Source: Streptomyces hygroscopicus (lineage in GTDB: Bacteria; Actinomycetota; Actinomycetes; Streptomycetales; Streptomycetaceae). Taken from it: 64,000 nt of DNA. Location of the stretch: positions 9,548,001 through 9,612,000 of the forward strand of contig CP018627.1 in assembly GCA_002021875.1 (NCBI GenBank). The letters run 5' to 3'. Shown here one piece after another: positions 51,501 through 59,709 of the stretch (its first letter is position 1; each line of letters opens with the position of its first letter). A program made the translations under genes and the position numbers. A model generated the notes under the pieces. It worked only from the letters and a program-made list of their open reading frames with translations, did not search any database and had not been told where the DNA came from.

Positions 51501-53282
51501 GCGCTGGGGCAGCGCCGCGGCCCCCGCGTCCCGGCGCGTCACCGGCCGCCGACCCCGCGATCCGGTGCCGTCGCACCGCCCCCGGCCGCACCGCGGGCCC
51601 TGGGCCACGCGGTCGGCCCGGACGGGTCCGGCGGTCCGAACGGCTTCGGCAGTCCGGGCGGTTCCGGCGTCCCGAACGGTTCCGGTGTCCCGAACGGCTC
51701 CAGCGGCGCCGACGGCCTCGCGACCGTCCCCGCCGCCCTGCGGATCGACGTGGACCGGATGCCGTACCTCCGCGACCACTGCTTCTTCCGCCAACGGCCC
51801 GGCTGGCCCGATGAGGCCGACCGGTGGCCGATCGTGCCCGCGACCACCGTCATCGACCACCTCGTCCGGATCGCGGAACAGGCGATGCCCAGCCGGCGGG
51901 GACAGCGGGTGGTGGCCGTGCACAACGTGCGGCTCCAGAAGTGGATCGAGGCCATGCCCGCCCGTGACGTGCCCGTCGCGGTGCGCCGCTCGGCCCCGGA
52001 CCGGATCGAGGTCGGGCTCACCGGCTTCGCGGGCGCCGAGGTCCGGTTCGCCTCGGGACCCGGAACCCCGCCCGCCGTGTGGCCGGTGGACCCGGCCCGC
52101 GAACGCGTCCCCGAACTGGCCGCCGAACAGCTCTACACCGAGCGGTGGATGTTCCACGGCCCCGCCTTCCAGGGCGTCACCGAACTCACCGCGATCGGTG
52201 AACGGCATGTGCGCGGCGTCCTCACGGCGCCCGGACCACCCGGCGCGCTCCTGGACAACGTCGGCCAGCTCCTCGGCTACTGGATCATGGCCACCCTCAC
52301 CGAACGCACCACGGTCTTCCCGGTCGGCATGGCCCGGATCGACTTCTACGGCCCCGAACCGGCCGCCGGCACCGCCCTGGACTGCCATATCCGCATCCGA
52401 GAGGTCACCCCCACCACCCTCACCGCCGATATGCAGCTCGTCCACGCGGGCCGCGTCTGGGCCGAGTGCACGGGCTGGACCGACCGGCGCTTCGACACCG
52501 ACCCCGGCATGCGTCTGATGGACCGCTTTCCCGGCCGGAACACCCTCTCCGAGGCGCGCACCGGGGGATGGAGCCTGCTCCACGAGCGCTGGCCCGATCT
52601 CGCGACCCGCGAGCTGATCATGCGCAATGTGCTCGGCGGCGCCGAACGCGACCGCTACGCCGGCCAGCCCCCGACCCGCAAGCGCCGCCACCTGCTCGGC
52701 CGGATCGCCGCCAAGGACGCGGTCCGCAGGCTGCTCTGGGCGGAGGGCGCGGGCGACATCTACCCGGCCGAGATCGCCCTGCACAACGACGCGGCCGGCC
52801 GGCCCGTGGTGACCGGCGTGCACGGCCGCGCCATCGGCCCGCGCCTGACGGTCTCCCTCGCGCACAGCGCCGAGGCGGCGGTCGCCCTGGCCCGCCGCGG
52901 ACCCTGCGGCATCGACCTCGAAGAGGTCACCGCCCGGCCCGCCGCCGCCCTCGCGGCGGCCTGCGGCCCCGAGGAGCGCGCGCTCCTCGCCCGTACCGTC
53001 GCCGCGGGCGACGAGAGCGAAGACCTGTGGTTCACCCGGTTCTGGGCGGCGAAGGAAGCCGTCGCGAAGGAGCGCGGTACGGGGCTGCGCGGACGACCTC
53101 AGGAGTACCGGGTCACCGCCGCCCGTCCCGACCTGCTGCGGGTGGAACACGCGGGCCGCGCCTGGGAAGTGCGCTGCGATCAGGTGGCGGCCCCCGCGGG
53201 GCTGCCCGAACGGAACTATGTCGTCGCCTGGACCACGGGCGGCGCCGAGCCAGTCAGTCAGGAGAGCCAGCATGACCAGTGA
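48555..53282 (+). CDS. Megasynthase: KS-AT-DH with C-terminal phosphopantetheinyl transferase
   Basis: The start is a GTG overlapping the previous stop (ATG at 48564 is possible); 1575 residues. Domains: ketosynthase (about 20-440; Cys230 in VDAACASSLVAV, His in EAHGTATAAGD and QIGHTMPAAG, so it is catalytically intact and not a chain-length factor); acyltransferase (about 570-880; Ser656 in GHSVGEWTAM, His in GFHTPML); a Gly/Pro/Ser-rich linker with SGVPNGSGVPNGS repeats (about 1000-1060); a hot-dog dehydratase (about 1060-1300; His1075 in LRDHCFF, Asp1234 in LLDNVGQLLGYW); and a Sfp-type phosphopantetheinyl transferase (about 1330-1560; GIDLEEV with Asp1454 and Glu1456, and AAKEAVAKERG with Lys1500). 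The last domain would activate the ACPs of the same operon. Confidence 0.88.
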   Translation: MNTMPTPVPLGGPEAQGEPVAVVGMEVFLPGAPDLAAYWHNIAAGADAITEVPADRWDPLFYDPTAATDPTAGRRSDRFYCRRGGFVDSGAEFDPTRFGIMPKSVPATDPDQLIALDVAYRSLQDAGGESVLPARRERAGIVLGRGGYLTPGLVRLDQRVRTANQLVHTLRELAPQLDEAQLESVRAGFCERLGPEEPESAIGLVPNLVASRVANRLDLRGPAYTVDAACASSLVAVDHAVRELTSRRCDVMFAGGVHHCHDLTLWSVFTQLGALSPSERIRPLHRDADGVLIGEGTGVVVLKRLADARRDGDRVYAVIRGTGVASDGRSASLFNPDPGGQIRAVRQAWEAAGLDPRAADALQLLEAHGTATAAGDGAELQTVAEVFGPATAGRAVIGSVKSQIGHTMPAAGVAGLIKAALALHHETLPPTLHCDDPNPALEATRFTTLATARPWDEVAGGAPRRAAVNAFGFGGINAHVILEQPAAVRGRRPRVTVGEPERVLRLAARTPGELAARLDAEDGAVLAASLPETGSPAAGPVRLGIVDPTARRLKTARRAVAKGEPWRGRGDVWFTPRPVLGPAGGRTAFVFPGLDAEFTPKVDELAARLGLDWSYDEEAEVGDVGRHGAAVFQLGRLLDAALRRLDVAPDAVAGHSVGEWTAMAAAGVHTSEEVDAFLAGFDPDALRVPGLAFAVLGTAADRVLDRLAGREDVVLSHDNAPNQSMICGPEEAVADLVAGFRTQGVIAQVLPFRSGFHTPMLAPYLDPIREAAERYTLHPPHTALWSATVAAPFPAEPEAVRELFVRHLLEPVRFRELVLRMYEAGFRAFLTLGAGQLGSLIDDTLAGRDRLVVPAHSTSRDSLAQLRRVTTALWTEGADPDVTPLNPPAGQVSSRIRPVRRAGMKLDLGGALVSLSAAGHGLLVTTPDGPARPRRPAVPAARTEARADALDRPGRAGGHHPVAAEFSALLTDTTAVAAELLDALGQRRGPRVPARHRPPTPRSGAVAPPPAAPRALGHAVGPDGSGGPNGFGSPGGSGVPNGSGVPNGSSGADGLATVPAALRIDVDRMPYLRDHCFFRQRPGWPDEADRWPIVPATTVIDHLVRIAEQAMPSRRGQRVVAVHNVRLQKWIEAMPARDVPVAVRRSAPDRIEVGLTGFAGAEVRFASGPGTPPAVWPVDPARERVPELAAEQLYTERWMFHGPAFQGVTELTAIGERHVRGVLTAPGPPGALLDNVGQLLGYWIMATLTERTTVFPVGMARIDFYGPEPAAGTALDCHIRIREVTPTTLTADMQLVHAGRVWAECTGWTDRRFDTDPGMRLMDRFPGRNTLSEARTGGWSLLHERWPDLATRELIMRNVLGGAERDRYAGQPPTRKRRHLLGRIAAKDAVRRLLWAEGAGDIYPAEIALHNDAAGRPVVTGVHGRAIGPRLTVSLAHSAEAAVALARRGPCGIDLEEVTARPAAALAAACGPEERALLARTVAAGDESEDLWFTRFWAAKEAVAKERGTGLRGRPQEYRVTAARPDLLRVEHAGRAWEVRCDQVAAPAGLPERNYVVAWTTGGAEPVSQESQHDQ

Positions 53283-53595
53283 GGCGGCCACCCCCACGGC
53301 CCCCAGCATCGACGAGGACGCCGTCCTCGCACAGATCGCCGCGACGCTGCGCGAGCTGCCCGACGCCGGTCTGGAGGACGCCGAGATCAGCCGCGAGACG
53401 CTTTTCCACGACGACCTGGAGCTGGAGAGCATCGACCTGGTCACCCTCGCCGGCCTGCTGCGCGAGCAGTACGGCGAGCGCGTCAACCTCGCCCTGTTCA
53501 TCGCCGACCTGGAACTCGACGAGATCATCGCGCTGACCGTGGGCCAGCTCGCCGACTACGTCGCCACCTCGCTCCGCGCCACCGAGGAGAGCTGA
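53272..53595 (+). CDS. Discrete acyl carrier protein
   Basis: This 107-residue protein starts 11 bases inside the end of the preceding megasynthase, behind AGGAGAG. The core reads ETLFHDDLELESIDLVTLAG, with the phosphopantetheine-accepting Ser in LELESIDLV; helix 3 follows as QYGERVNLALFIADLELDE and the end is TVGQLADYVATSL. It is a stand-alone ACP of the type found with trans-acting chain release or starter loading. With two ACPs already in the first megasynthase, it may carry the starter unit or the finished chain to the hydrolase or glycosyltransferase. Confidence 0.9.
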   Translation: MTSEAATPTAPSIDEDAVLAQIAATLRELPDAGLEDAEISRETLFHDDLELESIDLVTLAGLLREQYGERVNLALFIADLELDEIIALTVGQLADYVATSLRATEES

Positions 53596-53600
53596 CCCGG

Positions 53601-54422
53601 ATGGCGAAGACACCCACCGGCGACATCACCACCCATGTGCAGGAACTGCCCGCGAGCGCGGCCGGCGAGGGCGAGCCCCCGGTGGTCGTCCTCGTGCACG
53701 GTCTGCTCACGGACTCGCTCGCCAGCTACTACTTCACCCTCGGCCCGGCGCTGTCCGCGGCGGGCATGGACACCGTGATGTACGACCTGCGCGGGCACGG
53801 CCGCACCGACCGGCCGCCCACCGGCTACCGCCTGGAGCACTTCGTCGAGGACCTGGCACTGCTCCTGGACGCCCTGGGCGAGCACCGCCGGGTGCACCTG
53901 GTCGGCAACTCCTTCGGCGGCACCGTCGCCGCGGGGTTCGCCGCCTGGCACCCGGAGCGCACCGCCACCCTCACCATGATCGAGTCCGAACCGCCGGTGG
54001 CCACCTGGGCCACCCACATCGCGGACGGCCTGGCGCACGCCCGCCGTGACCTGGTCCACGACCAGGCCATCGAGTGGATCAAGGAGCGCTACGGGGCGCA
54101 CACCGCCCGGCTCTCCCGCACGGCCGCGCGCATTCTGCAGACCACCACGCTGGCCGAGGACGTCCCGGCCGGGCGGCTCATCGACGACGACCTGTCCGCG
54201 CTGCGCTGCCCGCTGCTCGCCGTCTTCGGCGCCGACTCCGGGCTCAGCGCCCAGGTGCCGGAGCTGGAGGCCAAGGTCGCACAGTGCCGCACCGTGGTCC
54301 TCCCGGACCAGGGCCACTCGGTCCTGGTCGAACAGCCCGGCCGCACCCGTGACCTGGTCCTGGACTGGGTGCGCGAGCACCACGCGCGCCGGTCGGGCGC
54401 CTGGGCCGGAGCCGTCGGATGA
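53601..54422 (+). CDS. Alpha/beta hydrolase, candidate chain-releasing enzyme
   Basis: This 273-residue protein starts 5 bases after the ACP stop. It has the alpha/beta hydrolase triad: Ser in VHLVGNSFGGTVAAG, Asp in LLAVFGADSGLSAQ and His in VLPDQGHSVLVEQP, and the oxyanion-hole segment PVVVLVHGLLTDS. No thioesterase domain exists in either megasynthase, so this enzyme is the natural candidate for hydrolysis or transfer of the acyl chain from an ACP. An ester hydrolase acting on the finished glycolipid is an alternative. Its stop overlaps the glycosyltransferase start. Confidence 0.83.
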   Translation: MAKTPTGDITTHVQELPASAAGEGEPPVVVLVHGLLTDSLASYYFTLGPALSAAGMDTVMYDLRGHGRTDRPPTGYRLEHFVEDLALLLDALGEHRRVHLVGNSFGGTVAAGFAAWHPERTATLTMIESEPPVATWATHIADGLAHARRDLVHDQAIEWIKERYGAHTARLSRTAARILQTTTLAEDVPAGRLIDDDLSALRCPLLAVFGADSGLSAQVPELEAKVAQCRTVVLPDQGHSVLVEQPGRTRDLVLDWVREHHARRSGAWAGAVG

Positions 54423-55606
54423 GCCGCTTCCTCCTGGTCGCACCGCCACTGACCGGGCACATCAACCCGCTCGTCGCGGTGGCGGCCGAGCTGACCGCTC
54501 GCGGCCACGAGGTCGAGTGGTGCGGCTACGCCGACCGCATCCGTGACGCGGCCGGACCCGCCGCCGTCGTCCACGAGTGCGCTCTCCCCGAAGCCGGCGA
54601 ACTGGTCCGCCCGCCGACCCTGACCGGACCGGCCGCCTTCCGCTTCCTCTGGGAGGTCTTCTTCATCCCGCTCGCCGAGGCGATGGCGCCCGCCGTGGCG
54701 AGCGCGGTGCACGCCTTCCGCCCGGACGCGGTCGTCACCGACCAGCACGCGGTGGCCGGCGCCCTGGTGTGCGAACGCCTCGGCGTCCCGTACTTCACCT
54801 CGGCCAGTACCTCGGCCGAACTCATCGACCCGCTGGCCGATCTGCCCAAGGTGGCCGCCTGGCTGACCGGCCGGCTGGACGCACTGCGGGAGGCGATCGG
54901 CGACCCGGCCGCCACGCACGACCCACGCTTCTCCCCGTACGGCGTCCTCGCCTTCACCAGCCGGGAACTCGTCGGCGAGTCCACCCTGCCCTGGGAGCGG
55001 GTCCACCTGGTCGGCCCGGCCATCGCCGACCGGCCCGGGGACCCGGACTTCCCCTGGGAGGCCCTCGACCCCTCCCGTGACCTGGTCTTCGTCTCGCTCG
55101 GTACCGCCAACACCGACGCCGGCGCACGCTTCCTCCACGAGGCCGCCGGGGCGCTGGACCTGCTCGCCGACCGGGTGCAGGGCGTCGTCGCGGACCCCGG
55201 CGGCCAACTCACCGACCCGCCGCCCGGCATCCTGGTGCGCCCCTACGTCCCCCAGCTCGAACTGCTCGGCCGGGCCAGGGCGGTCGTCAGCCACGGCGGC
55301 CACAACACCGTCTGCGAGGCCCTCTGGCACGGGCTGCCGCTGGTGATCGCCCCGATCCGGGACGACCAGCCGATCGTGGCACGCCAGGTGGCCGAGGCGG
55401 GCGCCGGTATCCGGGTGCGCTTCGGACGGGTGGACGCGCCGAAGCTCGCCGAGGCGCTGCGCACGGTCCTGGACGACACCGGCGGGCACCGCGCCGCGGC
55501 GGCGGCCATCGGCAGGTCGATGCGCGTCGCGGGCGGCCGGCACGCCGCGGCCGACCACCTCGAACAGCTCGTCACGGCGCACCCGGTGGCATCCGCAGGC
55601 CGCTGA
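54419..55606 (+). CDS. GT1-family glycosyltransferase (MGT/macrolide type)
   Basis: This 395-residue protein overlaps the hydrolase by four bases. It has the GT-B two-domain form: an N-terminal acceptor domain starting FLLVAPPLTGHINPLVAVAA with the catalytic His in GHINP, and a C-terminal donor domain with VFVSLGTANT, RPYVPQLELLGRARAVVSHG and GHNTVCEALWHGLPLVIAPI, the nucleotide-sugar signature. The last part DDQPIVARQVAEAGAGIRVR also fits. Relatives add a sugar from a UDP- or dTDP-sugar to a hydroxyl or carboxyl of a hydrophobic acceptor. Here the acceptor is probably the lipid made by the two megasynthases. Confidence 0.9.
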   Translation: MSRFLLVAPPLTGHINPLVAVAAELTARGHEVEWCGYADRIRDAAGPAAVVHECALPEAGELVRPPTLTGPAAFRFLWEVFFIPLAEAMAPAVASAVHAFRPDAVVTDQHAVAGALVCERLGVPYFTSASTSAELIDPLADLPKVAAWLTGRLDALREAIGDPAATHDPRFSPYGVLAFTSRELVGESTLPWERVHLVGPAIADRPGDPDFPWEALDPSRDLVFVSLGTANTDAGARFLHEAAGALDLLADRVQGVVADPGGQLTDPPPGILVRPYVPQLELLGRARAVVSHGGHNTVCEALWHGLPLVIAPIRDDQPIVARQVAEAGAGIRVRFGRVDAPKLAEALRTVLDDTGGHRAAAAAIGRSMRVAGGRHAAADHLEQLVTAHPVASAGR

Positions 55607-55632
55607 ACGCATCCCCCATCCCGGAGCACCCC

Positions 55633-57480
55633 ATGACCACAGCCCACCCGATGCCTCCGCCGCAGGCGCCGAGCCTCGCGTCCGACGAGCCGCCGGCCCC
55701 CGGCATCCGCCCGCTGCGGGCCCTGCTCCAGCAGGCCCGCCCGTACCGGTTCGTCCTCCTCGGCTCGCTTCTGCTCGCCCTGGCCGCCAGTGCCTGCGGG
55801 CTCGTCCAGCCGCTGGTGGCGCGGTCGGTCCTGGACGCCCTGGCCGACGACACGGCGGTCACCGGGTCGCTCATTCTGCTCAGCGTCCTGGTGGTGGCGG
55901 GCGCCGTCCTGACCGGACTCCAGTCCTGGTGGCAGCAGCGCACCTCGGAGCAGGTCGTCCGCTCCATCCGCCGCGACCTGGTCTTCCGCCTCATCCGCCT
56001 GAAGATCCCCGAGCTGGACCGCCGCCCACCCGGCGATCTGGTCGCCCGTGTCACCTCCGACAGCGCCCTGGTGCAGAACGCCGCCACCCAGGGCCTGGTC
56101 ATGATCACCAATGGGTTGCTCACCGTCGTCGGCGCCATCGTCCTGATGGGCACGGTCCACCTCGGCCTGCTCGGCGTCACCCTCGCGGTCCTGCTCGGCA
56201 CCGGCGCGCTCCTCGGACTGATCCTGCCCCGCATCCGTGAGGCCGTCGCCCGCGCCCAGAGCTCCGTCGGCGCCATCGGTGCCGCCCTGGACCGCTCACT
56301 CGGCGCCGCCCGCACCGTCAAGGCCAACGGCGCCGAATCCCGGGAGACCGCCCGGGCCGAGGCCGCCGTCCAGGAGGCGTACAAGGCGGGTCTGACCGGC
56401 GCCAAGTATGTCGCCCTGGTCCAGGTCCTCTCCGGCGTCGCCATCCAGGCGGCCTTCCTGGCGGTGCTCGGCGTCGGCGGCGCCCTGGTGGCCTCCGGGG
56501 ACCTCGACGCCTCCCAGCTCATCGCCTTCCTGCTCTACGTCTTCTACCTGGCCAGCCCGATCGCCTCGCTCCTCGGCGGCCTCGGCATGCTCCAGCAGGG
56601 CCTCGGCGCCATCGTCCGCATCGAGCAGGTCAGGCACCTGCCGGCCGAGGACGACGTGGACCTCCCCGAACGGGTGGCCCCGCACACCGCGCGGTCGACA
56701 CCGGCGCCACCGGTCGAGTTCGACGCCGTCCACTTCGGCTACCCGGGGCGCGGCCCGGCCCTGCGCGGCATCAGCTTCACCGTGCCCGGCGCCACCCGTA
56801 CCGCCCTGGTCGGCCTCTCCGGCGCCGGCAAGACCACGATGTTCGCGCTGCTCCAGCGCTTCTACGAACCGCAGGCGGGCGCCATCCGGATCGGTGGCCA
56901 GGACATCGCCCTCATGTCCCGCGCCGAGGTCCGCCGGCGCATCGCCTACGTCGAGCAGGAGTCCCCGGTCATGGCGGGCACCCTCGGCGACAACCTCCGC
57001 TACGCCGCGACCGGCGCCGGCGACGAGGACATCGCCGAGGTACTGCGACTGACCCGGCTCGACTCCCTGATCGCCAGGCTGCCCGACGGTCTGGACACCG
57101 AGGTCGGCAACCGCGGCGTCACCCTCTCCGGCGGGGAGCGCCAGCGCCTCGCCATCGCGCGTGCCCTGCTGCGCAGGCCCGAGGTACTGCTGCTCGACGA
57201 GGCCACCGCCCAGCTCGACGCCAGCAACGAACAGGCCCTGCGGGAAGCGGTGGACCAGGCCGCGCGCCGCTGCACCGTCATCCTGATCGCCCACCGCCTG
57301 TCCACGGTCACCGACGCTGAGCAGATCATCGTCCTGGAGGACGGCGGGATTCGCGCCGCGGGCTCCCACGACGACCTGGTCGGCGCCGACACCCTCTACC
57401 GCGAACTCGCCGCCTCCCAGATGCTCGTGCCCGCCGTGGACGACCGGCCTCCGGGCCCCGACGCGCGACTGACGTTGTGA
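55633..57480 (+). CDS. ABC exporter, fused membrane and ATPase domains
   Basis: This 615-residue half-transporter begins 26 bases after the glycosyltransferase. The N-terminal 340 residues form a six-helix type IV (ABC_membrane) domain (YRFVLLGSLLLALAASACGL, LTVVGAIVLMGTVHLGLLGV and others), with the coupling-helix segment RAQSSVGAIGAALDRSLGAA. The ATPase domain (about 360-600) has Walker A TALVGLSGAGKTTMFALLQ, Q-loop YVEQESPVMAG, signature TLSGGERQRLAIARALL, Walker B VLLLDEATAQLDAS and H-loop IAHRLST. It works as a dimer exporting hydrophobic compounds, most likely the glycosylated lipid. It is the last gene of the operon; a terminator follows. Confidence 0.92.
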   Translation: MTTAHPMPPPQAPSLASDEPPAPGIRPLRALLQQARPYRFVLLGSLLLALAASACGLVQPLVARSVLDALADDTAVTGSLILLSVLVVAGAVLTGLQSWWQQRTSEQVVRSIRRDLVFRLIRLKIPELDRRPPGDLVARVTSDSALVQNAATQGLVMITNGLLTVVGAIVLMGTVHLGLLGVTLAVLLGTGALLGLILPRIREAVARAQSSVGAIGAALDRSLGAARTVKANGAESRETARAEAAVQEAYKAGLTGAKYVALVQVLSGVAIQAAFLAVLGVGGALVASGDLDASQLIAFLLYVFYLASPIASLLGGLGMLQQGLGAIVRIEQVRHLPAEDDVDLPERVAPHTARSTPAPPVEFDAVHFGYPGRGPALRGISFTVPGATRTALVGLSGAGKTTMFALLQRFYEPQAGAIRIGGQDIALMSRAEVRRRIAYVEQESPVMAGTLGDNLRYAATGAGDEDIAEVLRLTRLDSLIARLPDGLDTEVGNRGVTLSGGERQRLAIARALLRRPEVLLLDEATAQLDASNEQALREAVDQAARRCTVILIAHRLSTVTDAEQIIVLEDGGIRAAGSHDDLVGADTLYRELAASQMLVPAVDDRPPGPDARLTL

Positions 57481-57531
57481 ACGAGCGCCCCGGGCCCCGG
57501 AAGTGACGAGGCGGCCCGGGGCCGTATACGA

Positions 57532-57564
57532 ACGGTGGCCGGATCCGTCGGATCCAGCCACCGT
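57532..57564. terminator. Terminator between the exporter and the esterase gene
   Basis: Arms ACGGTGGC and GCCACCGT extend, after one mismatch, into GGATCC paired with GGATCC around a 3-base loop, giving a 15-position stem. It lies between two convergent genes (ABC exporter ending at 57480, esterase ending at 57609). Confidence 0.75.
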
Positions 57565-57608
57565 CTACCGGTCCGTCCGTGTCCTGCCGGACCCGCCGGT
57601 TCCCGCGG

Positions 57609-58445
57609 TCAGCCCGTGATGGCGTTCAGGGCGGGCAGGTAGCCGTCGCGGTGCCCGGCCTGGTTCGGGTGGTACGACTCGTTCAGCTTGTCCCACTCCA
57701 GGCTCGTCACCCAGGTGGTGTTCCCCGAGCAGATGGTGTGCGGGTCGAAGGCCGGCCGCGGGTCGAGGAAGGTGAAGCCCGCGTTCGCGGCCTGCTGCGC
57801 GAGGACGGTGTTGAGGACGTCGGCCGCCGAGTTCAGCGCGCTGCGCTCGGCGTCGCTCAACCCGAGGATGCCGCAGCTACCGCCGATCTTGTACAGCCGG
57901 GGATACCCCACCACGACCACCCTGGCGCCCGGCGCGGCCCCCTTGACGGCCGCGTAGGTGTCGGCCAGCGTGCCCGGCAGAACACCGGTCGCCGCCGCCT
58001 TCGCGGCATCCACCCCGGCGACACAGTCCTTGTCGTCCAGGGTGAGGATGCAGTTCTGCAGAACGCTGACGAAGCCCACGTCGTTCCCGCCGGCCTGCAC
58101 CGTCACCAGCGTCGCGTCCGCGCTGAGCTGAGGCACCTGCTGGCTCTTGACCTCCGCGGCGGTCGCCCCGGAGCAGGACGCCTCCACGAAGGAGTAGGAG
58201 GTGTGCTGCGCCGCCCACAGCCGGGGGTAGGACAGCGGTCCGCGCCGGCAGGCGTCGTTCGGGTCGTCATAGGTTCGGGTGCCGGGCCCGACGGCGTACG
58301 AGTCGCCGAGCGCGATGTACTTTCCGGCCGCCTCCGCCCCGGTCGGAGCAGCCTGCGCGGCGGGGGCCGCGGTGACGGCGAGGCAGACCGCCGCCATCGC
58401 GGTGAGAAGAGAGGTCAGTGGTCTGCGTGCGCGGATTGGGCGCAT
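57609..58445 (-). CDS. Secreted SGNH/GDSL esterase (Streptomyces lipase type)
   Basis: The ATG at 58445 follows GGGAG; 278 residues. The first 32 or so are a Sec signal peptide (MRPIRARRPLTSLL, hydrophobic run, ending AQAAP). The catalytic Ser is in YIALGDSYAVGPGTR, the oxyanion Gly and Asn in VTVQAGGNDVGFVS, and the His in LNESYHPNQAGHRDG. Six or more Cys residues (ACRRG, EASCSGA, LQNC, DKDC, GSCG, TICSG) suggest three disulfides, as in the Streptomyces SGNH lipases. It would hydrolyse lipid or acyl esters outside the cell. It is a single gene, divergent from the Endo H-like gene. Confidence 0.92.
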   Translation of the reverse strand: MRPIRARRPLTSLLTAMAAVCLAVTAAPAAQAAPTGAEAAGKYIALGDSYAVGPGTRTYDDPNDACRRGPLSYPRLWAAQHTSYSFVEASCSGATAAEVKSQQVPQLSADATLVTVQAGGNDVGFVSVLQNCILTLDDKDCVAGVDAAKAAATGVLPGTLADTYAAVKGAAPGARVVVVGYPRLYKIGGSCGILGLSDAERSALNSAADVLNTVLAQQAANAGFTFLDPRPAFDPHTICSGNTTWVTSLEWDKLNESYHPNQAGHRDGYLPALNAITG

Positions 58446-58606
58446 GCGAACTCCCGTGAGAGTAGGGGAAGTTTGACTCCACTGAAGTAGCATTTCAATG
58501 ATTCGGAATTGATAACTCCAAGGAAAGCCAAGGGTGTTCCGCAGACAGCGGAAGACATCTTCAGCCAGGTCGGACGCCGACCCATGCGAGGGGAGACCGG
58601 TCAACG

Positions 58607-59536
58607 ATGTTCAGTCTGGTACGGAGCAGAGTACGGACGGCCGCGTTCGCGCTCACGGCGGTCGCGGCCCTCGCCTTCGGCGGAACCGCCACGACCGGCG
58701 CGGCAGCGGCCCCCGCTCCCGCTCCCGCTCCCGCGAAACAGGGGCCGACCTCGGTGGCGTACGTCGAGGTGAACAACAACAGCATGCAGAACGTCGGCAA
58801 GTACACCCTCGCCAACGGCGGCGGCAACGTCTTCGACGTCGCCGTGGTCTTCGCGGCGAACATCAACTACGACACGGGGACGAAGGCGGCGTATCTGCAC
58901 TTCAACGAGAACGTGCAGCGCGTCCTCGACAACGCCGCCACGGAGATACGGCCGTTGCAGCAGAAGGGCATCAAGGTCGTTCTCTCGGTGCTCGGCAACC
59001 ATCAGGGCGCGGGCTTCGCCAACTTCCCGTCCCAGCGAGCGGCTTCGGCGTTCGCCAAAACACTGTCGGACACCGTGGCCAAGTACGGCCTCGACGGTAT
59101 CGACTTCGACGACGAGTACGCCGACTACGGCAACAACGGCACAGGCCAGCCCAACGACAGCTCGTTCGTGCACCTGGTGACGGCGCTGCGCGCGAACATG
59201 CCGGACAAGATCATCAGCCTTTACAACATCGGCCCGGCCGCGTCGCGCCTGTCCTACGGCGGCGTCGACATCTCGTCCAAGTTCGACTACGCCTGGAACC
59301 CGTACTACGGCTCCTGGCAGGTTCCCGGCGTGGCACTGCCCAAGTCGAAGCTGTCGCCGGCCGCTGTCGAGATCGGCCGGACCTCGCAGAGCACGGCCGC
59401 CAACCTCGCCCGCCGCACCGTCAGCGAGGGCTACGGTGTCTATCTGACGTACAACCTCGACGGCGCCAACCGCAGCGCCGATGTCTCCGCGTTCACCAGG
59501 GAGCTGTACGGCAGGGACGCCGTCTACACGCCGTAA
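58607..59536 (+). CDS. Secreted endo-beta-N-acetylglucosaminidase, Endo H-like (GH18)
   Basis: This 309-residue protein has a signal peptide (VRSRVRTAAFALTAVAALAF, ending in an Ala/Pro run) and a mature part starting near QGPTSVAYVEVNNNSMQNVG. The GH18 catalytic motif is YGLDGIDFDDEYADYGNN, where the last Asp-x-Glu are the catalytic pair, as in Streptomyces Endo H (DGxDxDxE). Further matches are VLSVLGNHQGAGFANFPSQ and FDYAWNPYYGSWQVPG. It would cut the chitobiose core of high-mannose N-glycans, releasing glycans from glycoproteins in soil. Length fits Endo H closely. A strong terminator follows. Confidence 0.93.
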   Translation: MFSLVRSRVRTAAFALTAVAALAFGGTATTGAAAAPAPAPAPAKQGPTSVAYVEVNNNSMQNVGKYTLANGGGNVFDVAVVFAANINYDTGTKAAYLHFNENVQRVLDNAATEIRPLQQKGIKVVLSVLGNHQGAGFANFPSQRAASAFAKTLSDTVAKYGLDGIDFDDEYADYGNNGTGQPNDSSFVHLVTALRANMPDKIISLYNIGPAASRLSYGGVDISSKFDYAWNPYYGSWQVPGVALPKSKLSPAAVEIGRTSQSTAANLARRTVSEGYGVYLTYNLDGANRSADVSAFTRELYGRDAVYTP

Positions 59537-59549
59537 GGCGACCGCACGG

Positions 59550-59579
59550 CCCGGCTCCCCGCCGCGGTGGGGAGCCGGG
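59550..59579 (+). terminator. Terminator after the Endo H-like gene
   Basis: Perfect 11-base arms CCCGGCTCCCC and GGGGAGCCGGG with an 8-base loop, 13 bases after the stop codon. The converging caspase/WD40 gene ends at 59710. Confidence 0.8.
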
Positions 59580-59709
59580 GCGCGATTCCCTGACATCCCA
59601 GGCGGAGGCCACCGTCGTCTGAGGTACGGGCGTGCCTGACGCGGTGCGGGCCGCCGCGATCTGAAGCCTGGAGCTCTTCTCGTGAACGAGGCCCACGCCC
59701 GGCAAGTCC

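Noticed and set aside
48507..53528. A long minus-strand open frame opposite the second megasynthase
   Set aside because: Same reason: low-complexity composition and no family match, while the plus strand has intact catalytic motifs throughout.
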